Shown in pieces: positions 18,700 through 29,523 of a stretch of 64,000 nucleotides of DNA. The stretch is from Actinocatenispora sera (GTDB taxonomy: Bacteria > Actinomycetota > Actinomycetes > Mycobacteriales > Micromonosporaceae): NCBI RefSeq assembly GCF_018324685.1, contig NZ_AP023354.1, positions 682,001-746,000 of the forward strand, given 5' to 3'. The notes under the pieces are model-generated. The model did no database searches. It saw only the letters and a list, made by a program, of their open reading frames with translations, and was not told the DNA's origin. How positions within the stretch are numbered: position 1 is the first letter of the stretch; the number at the start of each line of letters is the position of its first letter. The translations under genes and the position numbers were made by a program.

Positions 18700-20022
18700 A
18701 TGGCGGTACCTCGACGGGTGGTGGTGGTCGGCGCCGGCCCCGCCGGGCTGACCGCGGCGCGCGCGCTGACCACGGCCGGTGCCGCGGTGACCGTGCTGGA
18801 GCGAGATCCCCGACCCGGCGGTCGCTCCGGCGTCGCCGAGCTGCGGGTCGACGGCCAGGTCTGGCGGTTCGACCGGGGCGCCGAGTTCATCGCCTCCTTC
18901 TACCGCTCCACCCGCTATCTCGCCCGGCAGGTCGGCCTCGGCCGGCGCGACCTGATCCGGCTGGCGATGGACAGCCGGATCGTCCTGGACGGCCGCCGGC
19001 ACCCGCTGCCGACCGCCACCGCGGCGATGCTGCGCACCCCGTTGCTGTCGGCGGCCAGCCGCCGGCGGGTGGCCGCGCTCGGCACCCGGCTGGCCGCTTC
19101 CGCACCCCGCTGGGGCGATCTGGCCGCCGCCGCGGACCTGGACGACGAGGACGCCGCCAGCTGGTTCACCGCGCACGTCGGCCGCGACTACGCGGACCGG
19201 ATCCTGCCGGCGACGCTCGACGCGCTGATGCTCTCCCCGGCCCACCGCACCTCCCGGGCCGTCGCCCTGGCGCAGTTCGCCGCCGCACCCGGCGCCCGCC
19301 TGTACTGCCCGCGCGGCGGCCTCGGCACGCTGTGGGAGTCGGTCGCCGCGGCGTTGGACGTCCGGTACGAGACAACCGTCGTGGCGCTGCGGCCGGACGG
19401 CGACCGGGTGCACGTCGACACGGCCGGCGGCGACACCCTCACCGCCGACGCGGTGCTACTGGCTGGCCCGCCGTCGCTCGCCACCACCCTGCTGCCGGCC
19501 GACCACCCCGACCGGTCGCTCGCCGACGACGCCGCGTTCTCCCCGGCGGTACTGCTGCACGTCGCGCTGGCGGCGCCGGCGCCGGTGCCGCACCCGGTCT
19601 GCCCGGTCGGGGCCGGCCGGCATCCGCTCGCCGGGGTCGAACCGCTGGAGATCCGCGGTACCGGGCAGGTGCCGGACGGCCGCGGCGGCCTGGCGATCTG
19701 CGCGTCGCCGCAGCTCGGCGCCGAGCTGCTGGACGAGCCGGACCGGCCGATCCGGTCGCTGCTGCTGGCCGAGGCGGAGCGGCTGCTCGGCCAGCCGTTG
19801 GGCGACATCCTCGGCTGGGCGGTGGTCCGGCACCGGTACGGCGTACCGCTGTTCGGGGTCGGCTGGCTGCGCCGGCTGCACGCGCGCGACGCCGCGCTGC
19901 GGGCCCGTACTCATCGCGCCGACCGGATCCACCTCGCCGGCGACTGGCTCGCCAGCCCCAGCCTCGAAGGCGCCGTCCGCAGCGCCCTGCACGCCTGTGC
20001 CAACCTCCTGCACACCTCCTGA
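18700..20022 (+). CDS. FAD-dependent amine-oxidase/protoporphyrinogen-oxidase-like flavoprotein
   Basis: A flavin oxidoreductase of 440 residues. The N-terminal dinucleotide fold VVVVGAGPAGLTAARAL is followed by LERDPRPGGRSG, the flavin-pyrophosphate region of the amine oxidase/protoporphyrinogen oxidase superfamily. The C-terminus carries the FAD-binding end motif IHLAGDWLASPSLEGAVRSA. No haem gene lies nearby, so the substrate cannot be assigned; phytoene desaturase- and HemY-like relatives share these motifs. The start at 18700 is set by CATGAT (18687-18692) seven bases upstream (leaderless); ATG 18688 is an alternative. Confidence 0.88.
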   Translation: MAVPRRVVVVGAGPAGLTAARALTTAGAAVTVLERDPRPGGRSGVAELRVDGQVWRFDRGAEFIASFYRSTRYLARQVGLGRRDLIRLAMDSRIVLDGRRHPLPTATAAMLRTPLLSAASRRRVAALGTRLAASAPRWGDLAAAADLDDEDAASWFTAHVGRDYADRILPATLDALMLSPAHRTSRAVALAQFAAAPGARLYCPRGGLGTLWESVAAALDVRYETTVVALRPDGDRVHVDTAGGDTLTADAVLLAGPPSLATTLLPADHPDRSLADDAAFSPAVLLHVALAAPAPVPHPVCPVGAGRHPLAGVEPLEIRGTGQVPDGRGGLAICASPQLGAELLDEPDRPIRSLLLAEAERLLGQPLGDILGWAVVRHRYGVPLFGVGWLRRLHARDAALRARTHRADRIHLAGDWLASPSLEGAVRSALHACANLLHTS

Positions 20023-20158
20023 CCACATCGCGGTACGGGGCGGACCGCACCGCGGGGCCGGGCGCGACCCGCCGGGCCGGTTCGCAGGCCCGGCGAGCGC
20101 GGTCCGCAGGCCGCGGCGAACCGGTCATCGGGTGGTGTCGGGTCGCTACGGTGGCCGG

Positions 20159-20965
20159 ATGCGTGCCGAGTTTCGTACCACGTTGTCCGTCGTCAGGGCG
20201 TTCGTCGTGATCCTGCAGCTGCTTCCGCCGGTCGCGTTGCTCGTCGGGCTGGCGCTGGTCGCCGACCAGCGGCTGGTCCGCACGCCGGCGTTCGCCGCGG
20301 CGGTCGGGCTGCTCGTCCTGGCGGTGGTGCAGCTGGTCCGGCACTGGAACGACACCGACGAGTGGGCCCGCTCCGGTCGCTGGATCGCGGCGCTCACCGC
20401 CGGTGCGATCGCCGGGTACGCGACCGACCTCGGCGCCGACGGTGGCGGGCACACGCCGTCCTGGATGCTCGCCACCACCGGCGGCGCGGTGGCCGGCGCC
20501 TGCGGCGCCGTGCTGCTGTTCACCGTGCTGCGGCGACTGTGCCTGCGGCCGATCCTCGCCGCTGACCCGGCCGATCTGGCCGCGAGCCCGCTGGCGGTGA
20601 CCTGGAGGCTCGACCTTCCCTGTCGGATGCGGGTCGGGCCGGACGAGGTGGGCGTGAACAGGCGGGTCCAGTCGCGACACTGGGGCAGCCGGGTCGTCTG
20701 GTACGACCGAGCCGACTGGTCCGAGGTGGGCGATGTCGCCGCGGTGACCGTCTCGGAGCCGGGGACCGTGGCGTACCCGACCACCAGAACGGGGCTGACC
20801 ATCGCGATCGGCCGGCCGGCGGTCCGGATGTCCGTCCGGGCCGGCGTCTGGTGCGTACCGGTCGGGTCTGCGGACCGGCTCGCCCGGCTGATCACCCTGC
20901 GCGCCGCCGGCGCGACACGCCCCGCCCGTGCCAGCGGTGGCGCCACCGCGGGCCAGTGGTCTTAG
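20159..20965 (+). CDS. Membrane protein of unknown function
   Basis: A 268-residue protein not recognised as a named family. The N-terminal half has four hydrophobic segments (around VVILQLLPPVALLVGLALVA, AAVGLLVLAVVQLV, WIAALTAGAIAGYA, and GAVAGACGAVLLFTVL). The C-terminal ~120 residues look like a soluble beta-rich PH-like domain ending in an Arg-rich tail. ATG 20159 lies six bases after TACGGT (20147-20152), a leaderless start. The stop is 14 bases before tRNA-Thr. Confidence 0.75.
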   Translation: MRAEFRTTLSVVRAFVVILQLLPPVALLVGLALVADQRLVRTPAFAAAVGLLVLAVVQLVRHWNDTDEWARSGRWIAALTAGAIAGYATDLGADGGGHTPSWMLATTGGAVAGACGAVLLFTVLRRLCLRPILAADPADLAASPLAVTWRLDLPCRMRVGPDEVGVNRRVQSRHWGSRVVWYDRADWSEVGDVAAVTVSEPGTVAYPTTRTGLTIAIGRPAVRMSVRAGVWCVPVGSADRLARLITLRAAGATRPARASGGATAGQWS

Positions 20966-20978
20966 ACTGGCTGCGTTT

Positions 20979-21054
20979 GCCGCCTTAGCTCAGTTGGTAG
21001 AGCGACGCTCTTGTAAAGCGTAGGTCGTCGGTTCGAGGCCGACAGGCGGCTCCA
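20979..21054 (+). tRNA. tRNA-Thr (anticodon UGU)
   Basis: A full cloverleaf of 76 nt: acceptor GCCGCCT pairs with AGGCGGC, D-arm GCTC-AGTTGGTA-GAGC, anticodon loop CTTGTAA within ACGCT/AGCGT, T-arm GTCGG-TTCGAGG-CCGAC. CCA is encoded at the 3' end. Anticodon TGT reads ACA. Confidence 0.97.
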
Positions 21055-21283
21055 GGAGCGCCCGCGGACAATCCGGGCGCGCAGGCCCGGCGCGGGGTGA
21101 ACCGCCGGTGCGAGACCCACCCCGCCGTACGGCGAGTCAGCGGCGCGGCACCGCTCGTACGGACTCTGTTCATTCACAGGGCCAGCGGCTATGTTGGCGA
21201 CAGCACACCGCCCTCGGCGCGGCTGTGCGGTCTTTCACTCGGATCGTCCGGCACGTACCTGCCGGTGAAAGGACGCCATCACC

Positions 21284-22375
<1,092 letters not shown>

Positions 22376-22394
22376 GCGACACCGTTCCAGCGAT

Positions 22395-22426
22395 GCGGGG
22401 CATCGGCCTTCGGGCCGGTGCCCCGC
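22395..22426 (+). terminator. Terminator hairpin after the sugar ATPase gene
   Basis: Arms 22395-22408 and 22413-22426 pair with one mismatch around a TTCG tetraloop, 20 bases after the stop. Confidence 0.75.
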
Positions 22427-22461
22427 TCGCGTCCGCGGCCGGGAAGCGGCGGGACAGCGAC

Positions 22462-22495
22462 AAGGGAGGCACCGGCGGCTACCGGTGCCTCCCTT
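22462..22495. terminator. Second, perfect terminator hairpin between convergent genes
   Basis: A 14-bp perfect stem (22462-22475 with 22482-22495) with loop CGGCTA, followed on the plus strand by a pyrimidine-rich tract. It lies between the converging ATPase gene and the Hsp70-like gene. Confidence 0.75.
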
Positions 22496-22631
22496 GCTGT
22501 TCCTACTCTCTGCAGTCGCGGTACCGGCATGCGCACGGACGGCGACCGTGCCACCCGGTACCAGCGGGAAGTGCCTGGGTGCCCTCATTGTGTGCCGCAG
22601 GACGGCGCCGCTGGGGGCGATTCGCGCAAGC

Positions 22632-25376
22632 TCAGCTCCGGAAACGCCAGAACTCGAACTTGCCGTCGCCCGAACAGGCGAGGTATGTGTCGCTGAACTC
22701 GCACCTGGACAGGTCGGCGGCGAGCGGGCCGAGCGTGTCGGTGTTGCCGGACTGCACGCCGTACCCGGTCATCGTCCAGTTCGGATCGGTCTCGTTGGTC
22801 TCCACCACGCCGTTGGCGAGCAACATGGTGGCGTCGTCGACCCGGGCCGCGTCCATCCCGGCCCGGCGTTCCTGGAAGGTGCCGTCCTCGTCGTACACGG
22901 TGGTGGTGGCCCTGTCGTCGTGCGCGGTGACGACGACCCGGTTGCCGACCCCGATCGCGCCGTCGAGGCCCTTGACGTCCTTGTGCCAGGCTTCCTTGTT
23001 GCCGTCGTCGAGGTGCAGCGTGACCAGCCGGACGCCCTTCTCGGCGGAGCCGTCGGTGCTGTCGCCGCGGTGCTCCTTGATGCACAGCAGCGACTCGCCG
23101 CACGGCTGGATCCAGTCGGGGGTGTAGCCGCTGCCCCCGTGGTACGCCCACTTCTGGTCCATCGAGTCGAGCGCGTACGCCCGGATCTGGAAGCCTGCCG
23201 CCGGGGTCATGTCCATCAGCATGCCGTTGTAGACCAGCCGGGTCGGACCGGTGGTGGCGCCGGTCGTCGTGCCGGAGAGCCGCTGGCTGCCGCCGTCGGC
23301 GAGCTTGTGGCCGGTCTTGAGGTCGACGAGCGTGGCGACGTTGTCGGTGTCGACGACCACCGCGCGGGTAGCCTTCTCCGCGCTGTGCATCGGCCACGAG
23401 CTGCCGAACCAGGCCGGCCGGGCCAGATCGCCGGGCGTGTTCTCGACGTACGCGATGCCGGCGAGGTGCCACTTCGGCTTCCCGTCGGACAGGCCGAGCG
23501 CGGTGATCCGGGAGCCGTCGCTGGCCTGCCGAAGCACCACACCGGCGGCGACCGACACCCCGAACGCCTCGTTGTTGGCGGTGTCGCTGTGCCAGTTGCT
23601 GCCGCCGTCGAGGTCGAGCAGGTAGTACCGGCCGGGGGTGTCGCCGTCCGGGCCGTAGCGGATCGCGATGCCGCCACCGTCGTACACGTGCATGCCCCAG
23701 TCGGTGTCCCAGTCGGCGCCGCCGGAGTCGATCCGCTTCGTCCACTTCGCCTTGAGTGGCTTCTGGCCCAGCGGAATCGCCCGCAGGATCGCCGTACCGG
23801 AGCTGGTGTAGGACTCGCCCGAGTCGATCTCCATGGTGTACGCGGTGTCGCCGACGACCTGCACCCACGTCTTGTCGTCGGCGCCGGCGTACTTCACCGA
23901 GCCGATCGCCTTCAGCCCGTCGAAGCCGCGTTCCTGGTAAGGGTTGCGGAGCAGCAGGTACCCGCCCACGACGAGCAGCAGCACGACGGCCGCGGCGGCG
24001 GGCACGATGACCTTCGGCCGCTTGTACCAGGCGCGTCGCGCCGGCGGCGGGGCCGGGATCGGCGCCGGCTGGCCGAACTGCGCCTGCGGGTAGCCGCCCG
24101 GCCCGCCCGGCGGTGGCCCGCCCGGCAGGTACGGCCCGGGCGGCCCACCCGGTGACATCGGCGCGCCGGACGGCTGTCCCGGCGCACCCGACACCGGGCC
24201 GGCCTGGCCGGGCAGGGCGCTGACGGGCATGCCGGCGGCGGGGCTCGCCGGCATCGCCGACATCGGGTACGGCATCGACTCGGTCGCCGCGTCGGCCGGC
24301 GCGAGCTCCGCCAGCGCGCCCTCGGCGACCGGCAGCTCCGGCTGCTCCAGCACGGTCGGCGCGATGCCGAGTTTGGCGTGCAGCAGCCGGGCGACCATCG
24401 GTACCCGGCTCGACCCGCCGACCAGGAACAGCCCGGAGAGCTGGTCGGCCCGCAGGCCGGCCTGAGCGATGGTCGCCTCGGTCGCTGCGACGGCGCGATC
24501 CAGCAGCGGCGTGGTCAGCCGCTCCAACTCGTCGCGGGTCAGGTGGATCGCCGCGTCGGCGCCCGGCACCGGCACCGGCGCGTTCGTCGACCGGGACAGC
24601 ATCTCCTTGGCGCCGCCCACGTCCGCCCAGAACAGCCGGCGGTACCGGCGGTCGGTGGTCGAGGTCGGCTGGGACAGGTGCTGCCAGATCTGCGGGTACC
24701 GCTGGCCGATCTGGCCGCCGACGTGCGTCACCAGCGCCTCGTCCAGATCCAGCCCGCCGAGCCGCTCGTCGCCACCGGAGCCGATCACCGTGAACCCGGT
24801 GCCCTCGTTGCGCACCACCGCGACATCCAGCGTGCCACCACCGAAGTCGAACACGGCCAGCGACGACCCGACCGGCACCGGCCGGCGCATCACCTGCGCG
24901 AAGTAGCGCGCCGCCGCGATCGGCTCCGGTACCAGCTTCACCGGCGGCCACCCCGCCTGTCGCACCGCCTCCAGCAGCGCGCCCCGGCGGGTCGGGCCCC
25001 AGGCCGCCGGGTGCGTCATCGCGGCGGGCGGGAGGAACCCGACCGCCTCGACCGCCTTGGCCGCGATCTCCTTCAGCAGCCCCGCCAGCAGCGCCACCAC
25101 CGGCACCTCGCGGTCACCCAGCAGTACCGACGGCTCGTCGATCCGCCGCTTGGGGTTCGGCTCGCACCGGGCCGGATCCAGCTGCGCCAGCCGCTGCGCG
25201 TCCCGGCCGACGTGGATGTGACCGGACTCGTCCACGAACACCGTCGATGGCAGGATCGGCTGCCCGTCGAACAGCAACGGCCGGGTCCGGCCGTCCGGTG
25301 AGCGCACCACTGCCACCGTGTTCGACGTACCGAGATCGATCCCGATACCGAAACCCGGCTGAAGCGGCGTGGTCAC
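22632..25376 (-). CDS. Hsp70-like ATPase fused to a membrane-anchored beta-propeller
   Basis: A 914-residue fusion. Residues 1 to ~350 are an Hsp70/actin-fold nucleotide domain (FGIGIDLGTSNTVAVV, LAVFDFGGGTLDVAVV, GLFLVGGSSRVPMV), but the DnaK substrate-binding domain is absent. There follow a ~100-residue Pro/Gly linker, a basic stop (ARRAWYKRPK), one helix (~456-478, IVPAAAAVVLLLVVGGYLLL), then ~430 residues with PQQ/WD-like blades (GDTAYTMEID, GRYYLLDLDGG, WHLAGIAYVEN). Cys pairs (CGESLLC; CEFSDTYLAC) suggest oxidation outside the cell. GTG 25376 follows GGAGGGAT. Role unknown; the ATPase may relay a signal across the membrane. Confidence 0.88.
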   Translation of the reverse strand: MTTPLQPGFGIGIDLGTSNTVAVVRSPDGRTRPLLFDGQPILPSTVFVDESGHIHVGRDAQRLAQLDPARCEPNPKRRIDEPSVLLGDREVPVVALLAGLLKEIAAKAVEAVGFLPPAAMTHPAAWGPTRRGALLEAVRQAGWPPVKLVPEPIAAARYFAQVMRRPVPVGSSLAVFDFGGGTLDVAVVRNEGTGFTVIGSGGDERLGGLDLDEALVTHVGGQIGQRYPQIWQHLSQPTSTTDRRYRRLFWADVGGAKEMLSRSTNAPVPVPGADAAIHLTRDELERLTTPLLDRAVAATEATIAQAGLRADQLSGLFLVGGSSRVPMVARLLHAKLGIAPTVLEQPELPVAEGALAELAPADAATESMPYPMSAMPASPAAGMPVSALPGQAGPVSGAPGQPSGAPMSPGGPPGPYLPGGPPPGGPGGYPQAQFGQPAPIPAPPPARRAWYKRPKVIVPAAAAVVLLLVVGGYLLLRNPYQERGFDGLKAIGSVKYAGADDKTWVQVVGDTAYTMEIDSGESYTSSGTAILRAIPLGQKPLKAKWTKRIDSGGADWDTDWGMHVYDGGGIAIRYGPDGDTPGRYYLLDLDGGSNWHSDTANNEAFGVSVAAGVVLRQASDGSRITALGLSDGKPKWHLAGIAYVENTPGDLARPAWFGSSWPMHSAEKATRAVVVDTDNVATLVDLKTGHKLADGGSQRLSGTTTGATTGPTRLVYNGMLMDMTPAAGFQIRAYALDSMDQKWAYHGGSGYTPDWIQPCGESLLCIKEHRGDSTDGSAEKGVRLVTLHLDDGNKEAWHKDVKGLDGAIGVGNRVVVTAHDDRATTTVYDEDGTFQERRAGMDAARVDDATMLLANGVVETNETDPNWTMTGYGVQSGNTDTLGPLAADLSRCEFSDTYLACSGDGKFEFWRFRS

Positions 25377-25510
25377 GGCGGATCCCTCCGATCCTCGACG
25401 GGGCCGGCGCCTGGGCACGACGACCGGACCCGATCGTACGGACGCAGCCCAAGCGCGGTCCCGGTCTCCGCCGGACGGCCGCAGCGTGCCGGGATGGTCA
25501 CCCGGTGCAA

Positions 25511-26572
25511 TCAGGCGGTGCGGATCCGGGCGATCTCGGCGAGCGCGACGGCCATCGCGACCGACGCGTTCAGCGACTCGACCTCGGACGCGATCGGGAT
25601 CGACACCCGCAGGTCACAGGTCTCGCCGACCAGCCGGGACAGCCCGCGGCCCTCGGAGCCGGCGACCACCACGATCGGATCGACCGACGCCTCCAGCTGG
25701 TACAGCGGGACGTCGCCGTCGGCGGCCAGCCCGGCCACCACGAACCCCGCCTGCTGGCACTGCTTGAGCGCCCGGGTCAGGTTGGTGACCTGGGCGACCG
25801 GCAGCCGCGCCGCGGCGCCCGCCGAGGTGCGCCACGCGGTCGCGGTCATCCCCGCCGCCCGCCGGGACGGCAGGAACACGCCCTGCGCGCCGAACGCCGC
25901 GGCCGACCGGATCACCGCACCCAGGTTGCGCGGGTCGGTCACGCCGTCCAGCGCCACCAGCAGCGGCGCCGGGGCCTCGCCGGAGGCCGCCAGCATGTCC
26001 TCGAACGACTCGTACTCGTACGGCGGGACCTGGATGCCGATGCCCTGGTGCAGCACGCCGCCGGTGAGCCGGTCGAGCTCGGCCCGGGACACCTCCATGA
26101 TCGCGATGCCCCGGTCACCGGCGGTCCGCACCGCCTCGGTGGTCCGGGCGTCCAGCTCGATGCCCTGCGCCACGTACAGCGCGGTCACCGGCACGTGCGC
26201 GCGCAGCGCCTCGACCACCGGGTTGCGCCCGACCAGCAGCTCCGGCGCGTCCTTCGGCGTGCTGCTGCGTCGGCCCGGGGACACCCGCGGGCCGCGGCGG
26301 CCGGACGCCGGTGAGGCGTCGCGCCGGCCACCCGCCTTCGGCGCGCGCCCCTCGGCAGCGGCCTTGCGGCGCTCCTTCTCCTGCTTCCACTTGGTCCGCT
26401 TCGGCAGCTGCTCGTTCTCACCGGGGCGGTACTGCTTGTGCCACGGCCGCTCGTCGGCGGGCAGGGTACGGCCCTTGCCGGCGAGCGAGTGCTTGTGGTG
26501 CCCGCCGGAGCCCGACGTGCTCCCCTTCTTCGACGAGGTGCGACGATTGCGGCGCTGCGAGTTGCCGGGCAT
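25511..26572 (-). CDS. rlmB: 23S rRNA (guanosine-2251-2'-O)-methyltransferase RlmB
   Basis: A SpoU/TrmH-family knotted methyltransferase of 353 residues. A basic Ser/Lys-rich N-terminal extension (~110 residues) precedes the substrate-binding domain (LLVGRNPVVEALRA). The SPOUT core has motif 1 LDGVTDPRNLGAVIRSAAAFG, motif 2 VVVAGSEGRGLSRLV and motif 3 IPIASEVESLNASVAMAVAL. ATG 26572 shares one base with the cysS stop (TGATG), so it is the second gene of a cysS-rlmB operon, a linkage common in actinobacteria. Confidence 0.95.
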   Translation of the reverse strand: MPGNSQRRNRRTSSKKGSTSGSGGHHKHSLAGKGRTLPADERPWHKQYRPGENEQLPKRTKWKQEKERRKAAAEGRAPKAGGRRDASPASGRRGPRVSPGRRSSTPKDAPELLVGRNPVVEALRAHVPVTALYVAQGIELDARTTEAVRTAGDRGIAIMEVSRAELDRLTGGVLHQGIGIQVPPYEYESFEDMLAASGEAPAPLLVALDGVTDPRNLGAVIRSAAAFGAQGVFLPSRRAAGMTATAWRTSAGAAARLPVAQVTNLTRALKQCQQAGFVVAGLAADGDVPLYQLEASVDPIVVVAGSEGRGLSRLVGETCDLRVSIPIASEVESLNASVAMAVALAEIARIRTA

Positions 26573-27987
26573 CAGGGACCGTCCGTTGCGTTGGCCGCGA
26601 GTGTCCACCGTGGACCGTGCGGGGTGTCTTCGATCAGTACGCCGGCCTGTTTGAGCTGGTCACGCACGGCGTCGGCGGCCGACCAGTCGCGCCGCGCGCG
26701 GGCCGCCTCGCGCTGTTGCAGGGCCAGCGCGACGAGCGAGTCGACCGTGTCGGCGAGGCCGCTGCCGCCGGCGGCCGGTGCGCCGGCCAGCGGGTCGAGG
26801 CCGAGCACGCCGAGCATCGCCAGGACCTCGCCGAGCGCCTGCCGGGCCGCCTCGTCGTCGCCGGCCGCGAGCGCCGTGTTGCCGGCCCGCACGGTCTCGT
26901 GCACCAGCGCGAACGCCTGCGGCGTGTTCAGGTCGTCGTCCATCACCGTCTCGAACCCGGCCGGCACCACGCCGTCGGTCTCGACCACCCCGACCCGCTC
27001 CACCGCCCGCTGCACGAACCCCTCGATCCGCCGGTACGCGGCGGCGGCCTCGTCCAGCGCGGCCTCCGAGTAGTCGATGACCGAGCGGTAGTGCGCGGCG
27101 GAGAGGTAGTAGCGCACCTCCGCCGGGCGCAGCCCGCGGGCGGCCAGCGACGGCAGGTCGACGACGTTGCCGAGCGACTTGCTCATCTTCTCGCCGCCGA
27201 GGTTGAGCGGCCCGTTGTGCACCCAGTACCGGGCGAAGCCGAAGCCGGCCGCGCGGGACTGGGCGATCTCGTTCTCGTGGTGCGGGAACCGGATGTCCAG
27301 CCCGCCGCCGTGGATGTCGAACTCCTCGCCGAGGTAGCGCCAGGTCATCGCGGAGCACTCGATGTGCCAGCCGGGTCGGCCGCGGCCCCACGGCGACGGC
27401 CAGTAGGCGTCGTCCGGTTCGGTCGGCTTGACGCCCTTCCACAGCGCGAAGTCGAGCGGGCTGTGCTTGCCGGGCGCGGCGCCCTCACCGGAGCGCATCT
27501 CGTCCGGCCGCTGCCCGGACAGCGCCCCGTAGTCGGCGAACGACGAGACGTCGAAGTAGACCTCGCCGGCGTCGGTGACGTAGGCGTGGTCGCGGTCGAT
27601 CAGCCGCTGGATCAGCGCGTGGATCTCCGGGATGTGCCCGGTCGCGCGCGGCTCGTAGGTGGGCAGCCGCACCCCCACCGCGTCGTACGCGTCGTCGAGC
27701 AGCCGCTCGTTGCGGTACGCGATCGACCAGTACGGCACCGCCTCGGCCACAGCCCGCGCCAGCACCTTGTCGTCGATGTCGGTGATGTTCCGGATGAACC
27801 GAACGTCCAGACCGCGGTACTCCAGCCAGCGGCGCAGCACGTCGTAGTTGACGCCGGAGCGCAGGTGACCGATGTGCGGCGGGCTCTGCACGGTGACACC
27901 ACACAGGTAGATCCCGACCTTGCCGGGTTCCCGCGGGACGAAGTCCCGCACCGAGCGGGTCGCGGTGTCGTACAGCTGCAGGCTCAC
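26572..27987 (-). CDS. cysS: Cysteinyl-tRNA synthetase
   Basis: Charges tRNA-Cys; 471 residues, class I. PPHIGHL is the HIGH motif, [11 protein letters not shown] the KMSKS loop, and the zinc site is visible as [15 protein letters not shown] and FPHHENE. The frame extends to 28014, but GTG 27987 is chosen: it matches the family N-terminus ([10 protein letters not shown]) and lies six bases after TACGCT (27994-27999 on the complement), so the mRNA is probably leaderless. Confidence 0.97.
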   Translation of the reverse strand: MSLQLYDTATRSVRDFVPREPGKVGIYLCGVTVQSPPHIGHLRSGVNYDVLRRWLEYRGLDVRFIRNITDIDDKVLARAVAEAVPYWSIAYRNERLLDDAYDAVGVRLPTYEPRATGHIPEIHALIQRLIDRDHAYVTDAGEVYFDVSSFADYGALSGQRPDEMRSGEGAAPGKHSPLDFALWKGVKPTEPDDAYWPSPWGRGRPGWHIECSAMTWRYLGEEFDIHGGGLDIRFPHHENEIAQSRAAGFGFARYWVHNGPLNLGGEKMSKSLGNVVDLPSLAARGLRPAEVRYYLSAAHYRSVIDYSEAALDEAAAAYRRIEGFVQRAVERVGVVETDGVVPAGFETVMDDDLNTPQAFALVHETVRAGNTALAAGDDEAARQALGEVLAMLGVLGLDPLAGAPAAGGSGLADTVDSLVALALQQREAARARRDWSAADAVRDQLKQAGVLIEDTPHGPRWTLAANATDGP

Positions 27988-28140
27988 CCTGAAAGCGTAA
28001 CGGCCCGCCCACACTCCTCGAACCCCGCGCCACCCCCACCGGGTCGATCACGGCGCGGTACGCGGAGAAAGCGCTTACCAGTCGACACCGCACCATGATC
28101 AACCGGGGGTGGTGGGGGCGGCAGCCGGTAAGGTCTGGCT

Positions 28141-28779
28141 GTGGAGAGGGCGACCGAGACCGCGCAGACGCTCGACCGCGGGCTGCGCCTGCTCGCCCTC
28201 GTCGCCGAGCACCCCGGGGGTGTCTCGATCAGCGCCGCCGCGCAACACCTGTCCGTCGGCCGTACCGTCGTCTACCGGCTGGCCGCCACGCTCGCCGCCC
28301 ACGGGCTGCTGCACCACGACCCCGGCGGGCCGCTGCGGCTCGGCATCGGCGTACTGGCGCTCGCCCGGCGGGCCCAGCCGCTGCTCGCCGAGGCGGCGTC
28401 ACCGATCCTGCGGGCCCTCGCCGAGGACCTCGGTGCCACCGCGCACCTGACCGTCGAGGACGGCGGCGAGGCGCTCGCCCTGCTGGTCGTCGAGCCCTCC
28501 TGGACCGCGCTGCACGTCGCGTACCGGACCGGCTCCCGGCACCCGCTGTCCGCTGCCGCCGGTGGCCAGGCCATCCTCGCCGGGCGCCGCGGTGAGCGCG
28601 GCTGGACCAGTTCGGCCGGCGGATTCCAGTCCGGTGCCTACGGCGTCGCGGCCCCGGTCCTCGGCATCGACGGCCTCGAGGCCAGCGTCGGCGTCGTCGC
28701 CCTCGGCACCCTCGACGACACCACCACCGGTCCGCGCGTCCTCGCCGCCGCCACCGCTCTGTCCACCTCTATCCGCTGA
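28141..28779 (+). CDS. IclR-family transcriptional regulator
   Basis: A 212-residue regulator with an N-terminal winged helix (TLDRGLRLLALVAEHPGGVS, ISAAAQHLSVGRTVVYRLAA) and the IclR effector domain (HLTVEDGGEALALLVVEPSW, HPLSAAAGGQAILAG). GTG 28141 sits six bases after TAAGGT (28129-28134), a leaderless start. The last residues TSIR and the stop are written in sequence that duplicates the end of the repeat element beginning at 28788, so the native C-terminus may have been replaced. Target unknown; it is divergent from cysS. Confidence 0.9.
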   Translation: MERATETAQTLDRGLRLLALVAEHPGGVSISAAAQHLSVGRTVVYRLAATLAAHGLLHHDPGGPLRLGIGVLALARRAQPLLAEAASPILRALAEDLGATAHLTVEDGGEALALLVVEPSWTALHVAYRTGSRHPLSAAAGGQAILAGRRGERGWTSSAGGFQSGAYGVAAPVLGIDGLEASVGVVALGTLDDTTTGPRVLAAATALSTSIR

Positions 28780-28813
28780 GCTGAACCCCACCTCTATACG
28801 CTGAGGTGAACCC
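28763..28813 (+). repeat. Tandem copy of the repeat-element terminus at the 3' end of the IclR gene
   Basis: CCACCTCTATCCGCTGAGCT at 28763 and CCACCTCTATACGCTGAGGT at 28788 start two 26-base copies (two differences) in direct tandem. The first contains the IclR stop codon, the second is the end of element A. Confidence 0.8.
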
Positions 28814-29523
28814 GAAGCGCCGCCCGTCCGGCTCGCGTGCGCGCGATGTAAAGCCCGCCCCTGTTCGCGCCGGCGTGCGCTTCTGCTGGTGGTGTAAAGC
28901 CCACCTCTGTTTCCTCTTTCCACCCCTCGTGGGGGAACCGTGGGAGCGGGCTTCGCCCCTCCCCACACCCCTCCCCATCAAGGGGGCAGCCGCCCCCTTG
29001 ACAATCCCCCGTCGGGGAAGCAGTGATCGGGCAGGACGCCGCCTGGCCGTTTCGGAAGATCGGAGTGTCGGCACGGCCTACCCATCGACGCCGAGCCCGC
29101 CACGCCAAACCAAACCCCCACCCCGCCTGCGGGCCGCCAGGACACGAAGCGACGCGATGCGTTGCGAGGCGGGCGTTGGCGTGATGGACATGCCGGGCCG
29201 GTTCCCTGTTCTTCTTCGACGGGCACTGGGCGTCGAGGGGCATCGTCACCGGGCCTGGCAAGGGGATGGCCAAGGGGAATCCCCTTGGCGGGGAAGGAGC
29301 GCGAGGAGGGGGCGAAGCCCTCTCCTCGCATTCCCCCACGCGGGGTAAAGCGGCGAACAGAGGTGGCCTTTACACCCGCACGCCGAGCGCGCAGCGGCGA
29401 ACACGGGGCTCACTCCGCACGCCGAGCGCGCAGCACCGGACGGGGGTGGGCTTTACACCGCCAGCGCCGAGCGCACGCCAGCCGCGCAGTGGCGCTTCGG
29501 GTTGACCTCAGCGCATAGAGGTC
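28788..29523. repeat. 736-bp palindromic intergenic element, copy A
   Basis: It is bounded by terminal inverted repeats (CTGAGGTGAACCCGAAGCGCC-like at left; complement CTGAGGTCAACCCGAAGCGCC at right). Subterminal GTGTAAAGCCCACC-type motifs repeat two or three times per arm, then come GTGGGGGAA, GGGCTTCGCCCC and CAAGGGG hairpin blocks. A central ~200-base unique core includes CACGAAGCGACGCGATGCG. Copy B at 38308 is the same length and inverted. Frames across it are open on several strands but are repeat-driven, and no transposase is seen, so it is taken as non-coding. It fills the gap between the convergent IclR and fumC genes, and the fumC stop touches its right end. Confidence 0.85.

Noticed and set aside
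22485-24155. Long plus-strand frame opposite the Hsp70-like gene
   Set aside because: Composition is that of a complementary-strand shadow; the minus strand carries clear Hsp70 motifs.
28794-29339. Possible proteins within repeat element A (several frames, with CKAH-like segments)
   Set aside because: The frames follow the repeats, lack domains and ribosome sites, and are not kept in the same form in copy B.
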